Under the pieces are notes generated by a model, which saw only the letters and a program-made list of their open reading frames with translations, was not told the DNA's origin and searched no databases. The position numbers were made by a program, and so were the translations under genes. Positions 1-6,319 of a stretch of 64,000 bases of DNA are shown in pieces (within the stretch, counting starts at the first letter, position 1; each line of letters starts with the position of its first letter). The DNA is from Aestuariivita boseongensis (lineage in GTDB: Bacteria; Pseudomonadota; Alphaproteobacteria; Rhodobacterales; Rhodobacteraceae), in the NCBI RefSeq assembly GCF_001262635.1, contig NZ_JXYH01000004.1, forward strand, positions 1 through 64,000. Reading direction: 5' to 3'.

Positions 1-6
1 TTGTGT

Positions 7-43
7 GCGCGCCAGCCCAAGGGAGGAGGAGCGGGCCGCGCGC
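7..43 (-). ncRNA. cuckoo/CcsR-type hairpin 1 of 4
   Basis: Bases 7-12 (GCGCGC) pair with 38-43, with an inner GCCC/GGGC pairing at 15-18 and 33-36. The loop read on the minus strand is CTCCTCCTCCC. It is the most distal of four such hairpins downstream of the DUF1127 gene. The loop mimics the anti-Shine-Dalgarno end of 16S rRNA, as described for the CcsR RNAs of Rhodobacter sphaeroides. That it is a separate processed RNA is inferred. Confidence 0.75.
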
Positions 44-47
44 CTGA

Positions 48-82
48 GACACCAAACCAGGGAGGAGGAGCGGCCTGGTGTC
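48..82 (-). ncRNA. cuckoo/CcsR-type hairpin 2 of 4
   Basis: A perfect 7-bp stem (GACACCA at 48-54 with TGGTGTC at 76-82), plus a possible inner CC/GG pairing, encloses a loop whose minus-strand sequence contains CTCCTCCTCCC. The stem sequence differs completely from its neighbours while the loop is conserved, which is the hallmark of the cuckoo RNA family. Confidence 0.78.
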
Positions 83-91
83 CATCACGGT

Positions 92-107
92 GCCGGGCGT
101 GCCCGGC
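92..107. other. compact GC-rich hairpin between cuckoo hairpins 2 and 3
   Basis: GCCGGGC (92-98) and GCCCGGC (101-107) form a perfect 7-bp stem with a 2-nt spacer. It lacks the CTCCTCCC loop. On the minus strand it is preceded, not followed, by a T-run, so it does not look like a terminator for the array. It could be a processing signal between individual sRNAs; that is inference. Confidence 0.45.
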
Positions 108-117
108 GATATAAAAA

Positions 118-153
118 GCGGCGGCATCTAGGGAGGAGAAGCGATGCCGCCGC
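118..153 (-). ncRNA. cuckoo/CcsR-type hairpin 3 of 4
   Basis: This is the strongest stem of the array: a perfect 11-bp pairing of 118-128 with 143-153 (GCGGCGGCATC / GATGCCGCCGC). The 14-nt loop on the minus strand contains CTTCTCCTCCC, matching the CUYCCUCCC-like motif known from Rhodobacter CcsR RNAs. Confidence 0.8.
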
Positions 154-159
154 AGATCA

Positions 160-188
160 CAGACCCCAGGGAGGAGGAGAGGGGCCTG
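160..188 (-). ncRNA. cuckoo/CcsR-type hairpin 4 of 4
   Basis: CAG plus CCCC (160-167) pairs with GGGG plus CTG (181-188) around one A-C mismatch. The loop carries CTCCTCCTCCC on the minus strand. This hairpin begins only 6 nt after the stop codon of the DUF1127 gene, so cotranscription with that gene and release by processing is the expected arrangement. Confidence 0.75.
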
Positions 189-194
189 ATCCGT

Positions 195-410
195 TTAACT
201 TTCGTACACGGCCATGAGGGCCACGCGTTTCAATTCCGACCGGTGCAGGCCCAGATCGGCCAGCTCCCGGTTTGACAGAGACGCCATTTCACCCAGCGTC
301 TGGCGATACAGCCGCCAGCGGGTAAACCGGGCCTGAAGATCCTGCCACTTACCCGCTAGACCCCAATTGCGGAGGGAAGCGCTTTGGGTGGTCTCGGTCA
401 GTGTGGTCAT
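195..410 (-). CDS. DUF1127 small RNA-binding protein, CcaF1-like
   Basis: A 71-residue basic protein. Its C-terminal half carries the DUF1127 signature (around YRQTLGEMASLSNRELADLG, residues 34-53). DUF1127 proteins are small and arginine-rich; in Rhodobacter sphaeroides the homologue CcaF1 binds RNA, affects sRNA maturation and RNA turnover, and is encoded directly upstream of the CcsR1-4 sRNAs. Here too, four CTCCTCCC-loop hairpins follow the stop codon within 190 bases. I chose the ATG at 410 over an upstream in-frame start at 509 because DUF1127 proteins have short N-termini and the residues encoded upstream are not family-like. Family assignment is firm; equivalence to CcaF1 rests on context and length. 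Confidence 0.85.
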   Translation of the reverse strand: MTTLTETTQSASLRNWGLAGKWQDLQARFTRWRLYRQTLGEMASLSNRELADLGLHRSELKRVALMAVYES

Positions 411-459
411 CGTTCCGGCCTGTGGCTCTCTGCTTGTGGATATTAGAATAGGTTTATGC

Positions 460-480
460 TGCAGGTGCACAATACCTGCA
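460..480. promoter_or_regulatory. inverted repeat between the DUF1127 gene and apbC
   Basis: TGCAGGT (460-466) and ACCTGCA (474-480) form a perfect inverted repeat with a 7-nt spacer in the divergent intergenic region, 50 bases upstream of the DUF1127 start. Its place fits an operator or a promoter-proximal site. I could not define the sigma-factor promoter with confidence. Confidence 0.35.
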
Positions 481-628
481 TGTGAAATGCTGCTATGCAG
501 AAATCGCATGGGTGATCTGGTGATTTCCTAAGCGCATTGCATTTTTCTTGGGCGAATTGCCCGGGACGCCTTGCACCTGACGCAACGTTCGCCACTTAAA
601 GGGGCGGCAAGATAGAAAGGTCAGCAGC

Positions 629-1699
629 ATGCAAATCACCAAGGACCAGATTCTCTCAACACTCGAACGGTTCGCGCTGCCCGATGGCGGCACGCTTGTC
701 TCGCGCGACATGATTCGCGCACTCACCGTCGAGGGGGATGTGGTCCGCTTCGTGATAGAGGCCCCAAGCGCCGCCATCGCCCAGCAGATGGAGCCGCTGC
801 GAAAGGCGGTCGAGGCGGCCGTGATGCAGCTTGACGGCGTCGCCCAAGCCTCGGTCGTGCTGACAGCGCATGGACCCGCCGAAAAGCCGCCGGCGCCCAG
901 CCTCAAGATCGGCGGGCACCCGAAACCCCAGGCCGGGCCCACGAAACCGTCGGGCGTGCAGCGCATCATTGCCATCGGATCGGGCAAGGGCGGGGTGGGC
1001 AAATCCACCGTGTCCGCGAACCTCGCCGTGGCGCTGGCCAAACAGGGCCGCAAGGTGGGGCTGCTTGATGCCGATATCTACGGCCCCTCGCAGCCGCGCA
1101 TGATGGGCATCAACAAACGCCCCGCCAGCCCGGACGGCAAAACCATCATCCCCCTGCACGCCCATGGCGTCACGCTCATGTCCATCGGCTTCATGCTCGA
1201 GGAGGACAAGGCCGTGATCTGGCGTGGCCCGATGCTGATGGGCGCGCTCCAGCAGATGCTGGGGCAGGTCGAATGGGGTGAGTTGGACGTGCTTCTTGTC
1301 GACCTGCCGCCGGGCACGGGCGATGTGCAGCTGACGCTGTGCACCAAGTCGGAACTCACCGGTGCGATCGTCGTCTCCACACCGCAGGACGTGGCGCTTC
1401 TGGATGCGCGCAAGGCGCTCAACATGTTCGACACGTTGAAAACCCCTGTCCTGGGCCTGATCGAGAACATGTCGATGTTCACCTGCCCGACCTGCGGCAC
1501 GACCCATGAAATCTTTGGGCAGGGCGGTGTCGCGGCCGAGGCCGAAAAGATGGGCGTCCCGCTTCTGGCGCAGCTGCCCATCGACCTCGACACGCGACTT
1601 GCGGGCGATGGCGGCACACCTATCGCGGCGGGCGACAGCCCAATGGCGCAGGCTTATGCCCAGCTGGCCGACCGGCTGGTGCAGGGCGGCATGGCGTGA
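629..1699 (+). CDS. apbC: Mrp/NBP35-family iron-sulfur cluster carrier ATPase ApbC
   Basis: A cytosolic P-loop NTPase of 356 residues that carries and delivers Fe-S clusters to apoproteins. The N-terminal ~80 residues resemble the MIP18/DUF59 domain. A proline-rich linker follows, then the deviant Walker A motif GSGKGGVGKST near residue 117, typical of the MinD/Mrp family. The Walker B-like LLVDLPPGTGD is near residue 230. The CPTC pair near residue 286 is the usual cluster-binding CxxC. Length matches the bacterial family. The ATG has an AAAGG ribosome-binding site. Its stop codon overlaps the GTG of the next gene, so the two are translationally coupled. Confidence 0.93.
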   Translation: MQITKDQILSTLERFALPDGGTLVSRDMIRALTVEGDVVRFVIEAPSAAIAQQMEPLRKAVEAAVMQLDGVAQASVVLTAHGPAEKPPAPSLKIGGHPKPQAGPTKPSGVQRIIAIGSGKGGVGKSTVSANLAVALAKQGRKVGLLDADIYGPSQPRMMGINKRPASPDGKTIIPLHAHGVTLMSIGFMLEEDKAVIWRGPMLMGALQQMLGQVEWGELDVLLVDLPPGTGDVQLTLCTKSELTGAIVVSTPQDVALLDARKALNMFDTLKTPVLGLIENMSMFTCPTCGTTHEIFGQGGVAAEAEKMGVPLLAQLPIDLDTRLAGDGGTPIAAGDSPMAQAYAQLADRLVQGGMA

Positions 1700-2028
1700 G
1701 CGCAGACACGCGTCTGGCGGCCTACGGCACGCTGGCGCCGGGACGCAAACATGCCGATCAGCTGGCGGGCCTGTCAGGCCGTTGGATCGCGGGCCATGTG
1801 CGCGGCCATCTGACCGTGATCCCCAGTGGCCCCGCGCACGGCTATCCCGGCCTGACCCTCGACACCCTGGCCGATCCGGTACCCGTGCAGCTATTTCAAT
1901 CGCCGGATCTGCCGGATCATTGGGGGCGGCTCGATCGGTTCGAGGGGCCCGCCTATCTGCGCGTCATCGCAGAGGTGATCACCGATCAGGGCAGGCTCAG
2001 CGCCTTTCTCTACGCATTGCGGGCCTGA
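1696..2028 (+). CDS. gamma-glutamylcyclotransferase-like (AIG2/GGACT fold) protein
   Basis: A 110-residue protein beginning at a GTG that overlaps the apbC stop (GTGA). Residues 8-14 read AAYGTLA, the glycine-rich YGTL substrate loop of the gamma-glutamylcyclotransferase superfamily. The segment DRFEGPAYLRV near residues 79-89 is the usual FEG/Y region. Members remove gamma-glutamyl groups as 5-oxoproline from amines or small peptides. The exact substrate cannot be told from sequence. Coupling to apbC suggests coexpression but not a shared pathway. Confidence 0.8.
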   Translation: MSADTRLAAYGTLAPGRKHADQLAGLSGRWIAGHVRGHLTVIPSGPAHGYPGLTLDTLADPVPVQLFQSPDLPDHWGRLDRFEGPAYLRVIAEVITDQGRLSAFLYALRA

Positions 2029-2039
2029 CCGCCCTCCCA

Positions 2040-2073
2040 TGGGAGATCATGGGACACACGGGAAATCGTGGGG
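2040..2073 (+). promoter_or_regulatory. MraZ-type box cluster 1 (TGGGA repeats)
   Basis: TGGGA at 2040 and 2050, CGGGA at 2059 and TGGGG at 2069 recur at 9-10 bp. In E. coli MraZ binds TGGGN repeats spaced by 5 nt upstream of the mra genes, so this is a good candidate operator, although it lies about 600 bases upstream of mraZ. Confidence 0.5.
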
Positions 2074-2194
2074 CAAGGTGCTTTCGCCCTGGTGATTTGC
2101 GACGAATCACGCGCCTTAGGGTGGGAATTTCCTGCTGAATCTCTCTCCACTCCCCCCAAAATCACATGTTTCTTAGCGTTCGCCCCGAAAAATC

Positions 2195-2209
2195 GGGGAA
2201 ATCATGGGA
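2195..2209 (+). promoter_or_regulatory. MraZ-type box pair 2
   Basis: GGGGA (2195-2199) and TGGGA (2205-2209) lie exactly 10 bp apart, separated by AATCA. The same spacer-like sequence (GATCA or AATCA) follows the first box in the other two clusters, which suggests a common extended site TGGGAaATCA. Confidence 0.4.
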
Positions 2210-2364
2210 AGTTTTCCGGCGGGGGTGGTGCGACTATATATTGTGTTTATTTTTCACTGAGAAACAAATTGAGCCAAAATTCGCTGAAAATGTGCCACAA
2301 TATCTTGTTCCGACCAGCCTTCAAAAACAACATCCGGTGCAATTTCCCTCAAATTCTTATTGAT

Positions 2365-2400
2365 TTCCATGATTTCCCATGTCATCCCTAATATATCAGA
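2365..2400 (+). promoter_or_regulatory. probable dcw/leader promoter with three overlapping MraZ-type boxes
   Basis: TAATAT at 2389-2394 is a good -10 hexamer and would start transcription near 2401. Between and over the -35 and -10 positions lie TTCCA (2365), TCCCA (2375) and TCCCT (2385), exactly 10 bp apart; on the minus strand these are AGGGA, TGGGA and TGGAA. Occupation by MraZ here would block polymerase, giving autorepression. No good -35 hexamer is visible, so activator dependence or an alternative sigma factor is possible. Confidence 0.55.
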
Positions 2401-2607
2401 TAGGCAGCGGCACTCGGGGCACCAAACGACCCCACCGAAACAAAAGACTAAGCAGGTTTCATACAGGCACACGCTTTTATCTGACACCGAGATCCGGCGC
2501 GCGGGCGAGCAGACATCCCCCCAGGTGGCGCGCGCAGCTGGACACCCCGCTAGGCGGGACGAGGGCGGCGGGTTGATCAATGGCAGCTGATCAACCCGCC
2601 GTTTTCT
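2401..2607 (+). ncRNA. UpsM-like leader sRNA in the mraZ 5' UTR
   Basis: From the predicted start near 2401 to the terminator tail at about 2607 is roughly 206 nt, followed by the mraZ start at 2657. In Rhodobacter sphaeroides the abundant sRNA UpsM is produced by premature intrinsic termination in the 5' UTR of mraZ and has about this length. Position, size and terminator all agree. The primary sequence was not compared. Full-length read-through transcripts would express the division cluster. Confidence 0.65.
2567..2607 (+). terminator. intrinsic terminator/attenuator upstream of mraZ
   Basis: A perfect 13-bp stem (GGCGGGTTGATCA at 2567-2579 with TGATCAACCCGCC at 2588-2600) and an 8-nt loop are followed by GTTTTCT. 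It lies between the presumed promoter and mraZ, so it would end most transcripts before the dcw genes and create the leader sRNA. Confidence 0.85.
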
Positions 2608-2656
2608 CATCAAGGGGGACGAATTCGCGGGGGCGCGGAGAAAAAGGGACAGGACC

Positions 2657-3160
2657 TTGGCAAAAAGGTTCAGAGGTGAAAGCCACCACAAGGTGGACAG
2701 CAAGGGTAGGGTGTCGATCCCGGCCTCTTTTCGCCGTGTGCTCGAAGCCTCCGACCCGTCCTGGGAAACCGGCAAGAACCCCGAACTGGTCATCGTCTAT
2801 GGCGATCACCGCCGCAATTATCTTGAATGCTACACGATCGAAGCGATTGAAGAGGTCGATGCCAAGATCGACCGCCTTCCGCGTGGCTCGGTCCAGCGCA
2901 AAATGCTCTCGACGCTCTTTCAGGGCCAATCGCTACCCACATCCGTGGATGAAACCGGGCGTCTGGTCCTGCCCGCCAAGCTCCGCGCCAAGATCGGGCT
3001 TGATGACGAGGCGTTCTTCATCGCGGCAGGCGACACCTTCCAGATCTGGAAGCCCGAGACCTACGAGGCCGAGGAGCTTGCCCGCACCGAAGCCTGGCTC
3101 GATGAGCTGCCCGAGGATGTCGATCCTCTCATTTATCTCGACGGCATAGAGGAGGGGTAA
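2657..3160 (+). CDS. mraZ: transcriptional regulator MraZ
   Basis: A DNA-binding regulator of 167 residues, the first gene of the division cluster. It has two AbrB-like SpoVT/MraZ halves: the first around [19 protein letters not shown] (residues 5-23), the second around [13 protein letters not shown] (residues 98-110), both with the DxxGRVxxP signature. MraZ forms ring oligomers and represses its own operon through TGGG-type repeats, candidates for which lie upstream. The start is a TTG preceded by GGGACAGG. The next ATG would cut into the conserved N-terminus, so TTG is preferred. Its stop is 2 nt before rsmH. Confidence 0.95.
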   Translation: MAKRFRGESHHKVDSKGRVSIPASFRRVLEASDPSWETGKNPELVIVYGDHRRNYLECYTIEAIEEVDAKIDRLPRGSVQRKMLSTLFQGQSLPTSVDETGRLVLPAKLRAKIGLDDEAFFIAAGDTFQIWKPETYEAEELARTEAWLDELPEDVDPLIYLDGIEEG

Positions 3161-3162
3161 GG

Positions 3163-4158
3163 ATGGCGGCTGCTGCCCGTCCTGATGACAGCGCCCCCCA
3201 TATCCCTGTCCTGTTGCGTCCGCTTCTGGCAGCGATTGCTCCTGTGCAGGGCACGTGGCTGGACGGCACCTTCGGCGCGGGCGGCTATACCCGCGCGCTG
3301 CTGGATGCCGGGGCCGACCGCGTGATCGCCGTCGACCGCGATCCCCTGGCCTTTGACATGGCCGCCGACTGGGTGGCCGACTATGGCGACCGGCTGATCC
3401 TGCGGCATGGTGTCTTCTCGAAAATGGATGAATACGCCACGGATCTGGATGGCGTGGTTCTGGATCTGGGCGTGTCCTCGATGCAGCTTGATCAGGCCGA
3501 ACGCGGGTTTTCCTTCATGAAAGAGGGGCCTCTGGACATGCGCATGTCCCAGGAGGGCCCCTCTGCCGCCGATCTGGTCAACACCGCCCCCGAAGAAGAC
3601 CTGGCCAGCATCCTGTTCCACTATGGCGAAGAACGCGCCAGCCGCCGCATCGCCCGCGCCATCACCCGCGCCCGGGCCGAGGCGCCGATCACCACAACCC
3701 TGCGCCTTGCCGAGATCATCGAAAGCTGCCTGCCGCGCGCCAAGCCTGGTCAAAGTCACCCTGCCACGCGCAGCTTCCAGGCCCTGCGCATAGCCGTAAA
3801 CGATGAATATGGTGAGCTTTTCCAAGGTCTTATGGCAGCCGAACGCGCTTTGAAGCCCGGCGGCAAGCTGGCCGTCGTCACCTTCCACTCCATCGAAGAC
3901 CGTATGGTCAAACGCTTTTTCCAAGCCCGCAGCGGCCAGACCGGCCGCGCCAACCGCTATGCGCCCGAGGCGGAAGAGGCCAAACCGCAGTTCACCTTGC
4001 CGTCCCGCAAGGCCATCGGCCCGGACGACCGCGAACTGGCCGAAAACCCGCGCGCCCGATCCGCCAAGCTGCGCGTGGGCATCCGCACCGACGCGCCCAG
4101 CGGCCCGATTGACGCCAAATCCATTTCAATGCCCATGCTGGAGGGGCAGAGGCGATGA
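3163..4158 (+). CDS. rsmH: 16S rRNA (cytosine1402-N4)-methyltransferase RsmH
   Basis: Also known as MraW. This 331-residue SAM-dependent enzyme methylates N4 of C1402 in the ribosomal P site. The N-terminal [13 protein letters not shown] (residues 14-26) and the SAM-binding [16 protein letters not shown] near residue 35 are diagnostic, as are [13 protein letters not shown] near residue 100 and [10 protein letters not shown] near residue 244. It follows mraZ by 2 nt with GGAGGGG as ribosome-binding site, and overlaps ftsL by ATGA. Confidence 0.96.
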   Translation: MAAAARPDDSAPHIPVLLRPLLAAIAPVQGTWLDGTFGAGGYTRALLDAGADRVIAVDRDPLAFDMAADWVADYGDRLILRHGVFSKMDEYATDLDGVVLDLGVSSMQLDQAERGFSFMKEGPLDMRMSQEGPSAADLVNTAPEEDLASILFHYGEERASRRIARAITRARAEAPITTTLRLAEIIESCLPRAKPGQSHPATRSFQALRIAVNDEYGELFQGLMAAERALKPGGKLAVVTFHSIEDRMVKRFFQARSGQTGRANRYAPEAEEAKPQFTLPSRKAIGPDDRELAENPRARSAKLRVGIRTDAPSGPIDAKSISMPMLEGQRR

Positions 4159-4520
4159 AAACCTTTCTTTACATCCTGACCGCCGTTGCCGTGATGGGCC
4201 TTGCCTTCTGGGCCTATCGCGAGAACTACAAGACCCAGACCGCGCTTGACGATCTGCAGCATCTTCAGCGCGAGGTGGGGCAGGCCCACGCGCGCCTGAA
4301 CGTGCTGCGCGCCGAATGGGCGTACCTGAACCGCCCCGAACGCCTGCGCGAACTGGCCGATCTGAATTTCGACCGTCTGGGCCTTCTGCCGCTGCGCGCC
4401 GACCAATTCGGCCGCGTCGACGAGGTTGCCTTCCCGCCCGAAGAGCCGCTGCCCATCACCAACCCGGTCGAGGTCATGGACCGCGGCGATATGGGCGACA
4501 CAGGAGAGGTCCGCCCATGA
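4155..4520 (+). CDS. ftsL: cell division protein FtsL
   Basis: A 121-residue bitopic membrane protein. A single N-terminal membrane segment (about residues 4-22, [19 protein letters not shown]) is followed by a coiled-coil-like periplasmic region (residues 28-60) with a leucine/alanine heptad pattern. It fits FtsL of the FtsQLB complex in place, size and topology; primary sequence of FtsL is poorly conserved, so synteny carries much of the call. It overlaps rsmH at its start and ftsI at its end (ATGA in both cases). Confidence 0.9.
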   Translation: MKTFLYILTAVAVMGLAFWAYRENYKTQTALDDLQHLQREVGQAHARLNVLRAEWAYLNRPERLRELADLNFDRLGLLPLRADQFGRVDEVAFPPEEPLPITNPVEVMDRGDMGDTGEVRP

Positions 4521-6301
4521 TCCGTACACCCCTTCGCCCTCTGGCCCGAATTCTTGAAGCCCGCCGCAAAGGCGAAAACCCAGACGCCATCGAACGCGAG
4601 AATATCCGCCTGCGTCACGAGGAAATGCAGGACCGCGCCCGCGCGCGTGCCGAAAGCCGCCTTCTGGTGTTGGGGCTGTTCTTTTTCTGCGCCTTCATGG
4701 TCATCGGCGGCCGGATGGGCCTTGTCGCCATGTCCGAGCCGATGGAGCCGCGCGCCCAGGCCCCCGGCGCTCAGATCGCGGCCCAACGCGCCGATATCGT
4801 CGACCGCCATGGCCGCATTCTGGCCACCAATTTCGAAACCCACGCGCTTTACGCCCAGCCGCCGCAGATGATCGATCCGGAAGGTGCCGCCGAGAAACTG
4901 GCCGAAATCTTCCCCGATCTGGATCGCGAAAAACTGCACCGCCAGTTCACCGGCAAACGCAAATTCGTCTGGGTCAAACGCAAGATCAGCCCCGAACAGA
5001 AACAGGCTGTGCATGATCTGGGTGAACCGGGCCTCCTGTTTGGCCCGCGCGAGATGCGCCTTTACCCCAATGGCAAGCTGGCCGCCCATGTGCTGGGCGG
5101 TGCGTCCTTCGGCAAGGAAGGCGTCAGCGCGGCCGAGGTCATTGGCGTAGCCGGCGTCGAAAAGCAATTCGACCAGTTCCTGCGCGACCCGGCCAATGGC
5201 GGCAAGGCGCTGCAGCTGTCTTTGGATCTCACCATTCAGGCCGCTGCGGAACAGGTGCTTTACGGCGGCATGCGGATCATGAACGCCAAGGGCGCGACCT
5301 CGATACTGATGGATGTGCATACGGGCGAGGTGATTTCGGTCGTGTCGCTTCCCGATTTCGACCCGAACGACCGTCCCCGCCCACCCACCGAAGGCGATCC
5401 GTCCGACAGCCCTCTTTTCAACCGCGCGGTGCAGGGCGTCTATGAACTGGGCTCTACCTACAAGATCTTCGCCGCCGCCCAGGCGATGGAGCTGGGTCTC
5501 GTGAACCCCGACACGATCATCGACACCTCTGGTCCGATGCGGATCGGTGGCTTTCCCATTGGCGAGTTTCGCAACAAGAACTATGGCAAATTGTCTGTCG
5601 CCGACATCATCGTGAACTCGTCCAACCGGGGCACGGGCCGCATGGCGCTGGAGATCGGTCCGACGCGCCAGAAAGAGTTTTTGTCGAATCTTGGCATGCT
5701 CGACCCCACCCCGTTCGAGATCGTCGAGGCCGCAGGTGGTCAGCCGTTGTTCCCCCAGCGTTGGGGTGAACTCAGTACGGTGACCATCTCCTATGGCCAT
5801 GGTATGTCGAACACGCCGATGCATCTGGCCGCAGGCTATGCGGCGATTGCCAATGGTGGTCACTATGTCAGCCCGACAATCTTGAAGCAGAACGGGCCCC
5901 AATACGGTCCTCGGGTGCTCTCGCCAGAGGTGGCAAAGGCCAGCCAGAAGATCCTGCGCAAGGTGGTTACTGACGGCACCGCCAGTTTCGCCCACGTTCC
6001 CGGCTATCCGGTTGGGGGCAAGACCGGCACCGCCGACAAGCCCAAAGCGCGTGGCGGCTATTACGACGACAAGGTGATCGCCACTTTTGCGTCGATGTTC
6101 CCCGCCGATGATCCGCAATATGTGCTGGTGGTGACGCTGGATGAACCCGTTGAGACCTCGGGCGACAAACCGCGCCGCACCGCAGGCTGGACCGCCGTGC
6201 CCGTGGCCGCTGAAATGATCGCCCGCATCGCACCCCTTCTGGGCATCAGGCCGCAGCTTGAGCCCGGCCCCCGCGCTGCTATAACGCTGACATCAAATTA
6301 A
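4517..6301 (+). CDS. ftsI: septal peptidoglycan transpeptidase FtsI (PBP3)
   Basis: A class B penicillin-binding protein of 594 residues that cross-links septal peptidoglycan with FtsW. A cytoplasmic N-terminus and one membrane segment (about residues 49-70, RLLVLGLFFFCAFMVIGG) precede the pedestal domain and the transpeptidase domain. The catalytic STYK is near residue 313, SSN near 368 and KTGT near 502. The ATG at 4517 overlaps the ftsL stop; a longer frame extends upstream into ftsL but is not needed. It ends 18 bases before murE. Confidence 0.95.
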   Translation: MIRTPLRPLARILEARRKGENPDAIERENIRLRHEEMQDRARARAESRLLVLGLFFFCAFMVIGGRMGLVAMSEPMEPRAQAPGAQIAAQRADIVDRHGRILATNFETHALYAQPPQMIDPEGAAEKLAEIFPDLDREKLHRQFTGKRKFVWVKRKISPEQKQAVHDLGEPGLLFGPREMRLYPNGKLAAHVLGGASFGKEGVSAAEVIGVAGVEKQFDQFLRDPANGGKALQLSLDLTIQAAAEQVLYGGMRIMNAKGATSILMDVHTGEVISVVSLPDFDPNDRPRPPTEGDPSDSPLFNRAVQGVYELGSTYKIFAAAQAMELGLVNPDTIIDTSGPMRIGGFPIGEFRNKNYGKLSVADIIVNSSNRGTGRMALEIGPTRQKEFLSNLGMLDPTPFEIVEAAGGQPLFPQRWGELSTVTISYGHGMSNTPMHLAAGYAAIANGGHYVSPTILKQNGPQYGPRVLSPEVAKASQKILRKVVTDGTASFAHVPGYPVGGKTGTADKPKARGGYYDDKVIATFASMFPADDPQYVLVVTLDEPVETSGDKPRRTAGWTAVPVAAEMIARIAPLLGIRPQLEPGPRAAITLTSN

Positions 6302-6312
6302 CACTGTCAGCG
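6285..6312. other. inverted repeat at the ftsI-murE junction
   Basis: CGCTGACA (6285-6292) and TGTCAGCG (6305-6312) form an 8-bp stem around the ftsI stop codon, ending 7 bases before the murE ATG and close to its GGGGGCG ribosome-binding site. In the mRNA this could modulate murE initiation; it is not a terminator because no T-run follows. Confidence 0.4.
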
Positions 6313-6319
6313 GGGGCGC

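Larger units (their letters stand above)
2029..2400. other. non-coding region upstream of the dcw leader
   Basis: About 370 bases with no credible gene. It is AT-richer than the flanks and carries clusters of TGGGA-type boxes (annotated separately). It also has a CCCCGA-AAAA-TCGGGG hairpin at 2183-2198 and two GAATC (GANTC, CcrM-type methylation) sites at 2104 and 2137. Two ORFs here (2068-2391 plus, 2254-2793 minus) have no family resemblance and run through the promoter and terminator signals, so I leave them out. Confidence 0.6.

Noticed and set aside
1-190. Purine-rich GGGAGGAGGAG repeats read as tandem ribosome-binding sites, a CRISPR array or a coding region (70-codon frame at 5-217)
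   Set aside because: Repeat units are short and lie in loops of non-identical stems at irregular spacing, on the strand opposite a DUF1127 gene; this is the cuckoo RNA pattern, not a CRISPR or a gene.
2029-2656. RNase P RNA (rnpB), found near mraZ in some alphaproteobacteria
   Set aside because: The conserved GAGGAAAGTCC and related core sequences are absent; the region is better explained as promoter plus leader sRNA.
2254-2793. 179-codon minus-strand ORF across the mraZ leader
   Set aside because: It runs through the promoter, the terminator stem and the mraZ start and shows no protein-like features.
4265-6118. 617-codon minus-strand ORF opposite ftsL/ftsI
   Set aside because: A shadow frame caused by high GC third positions; the plus strand codes for clear FtsL and FtsI.
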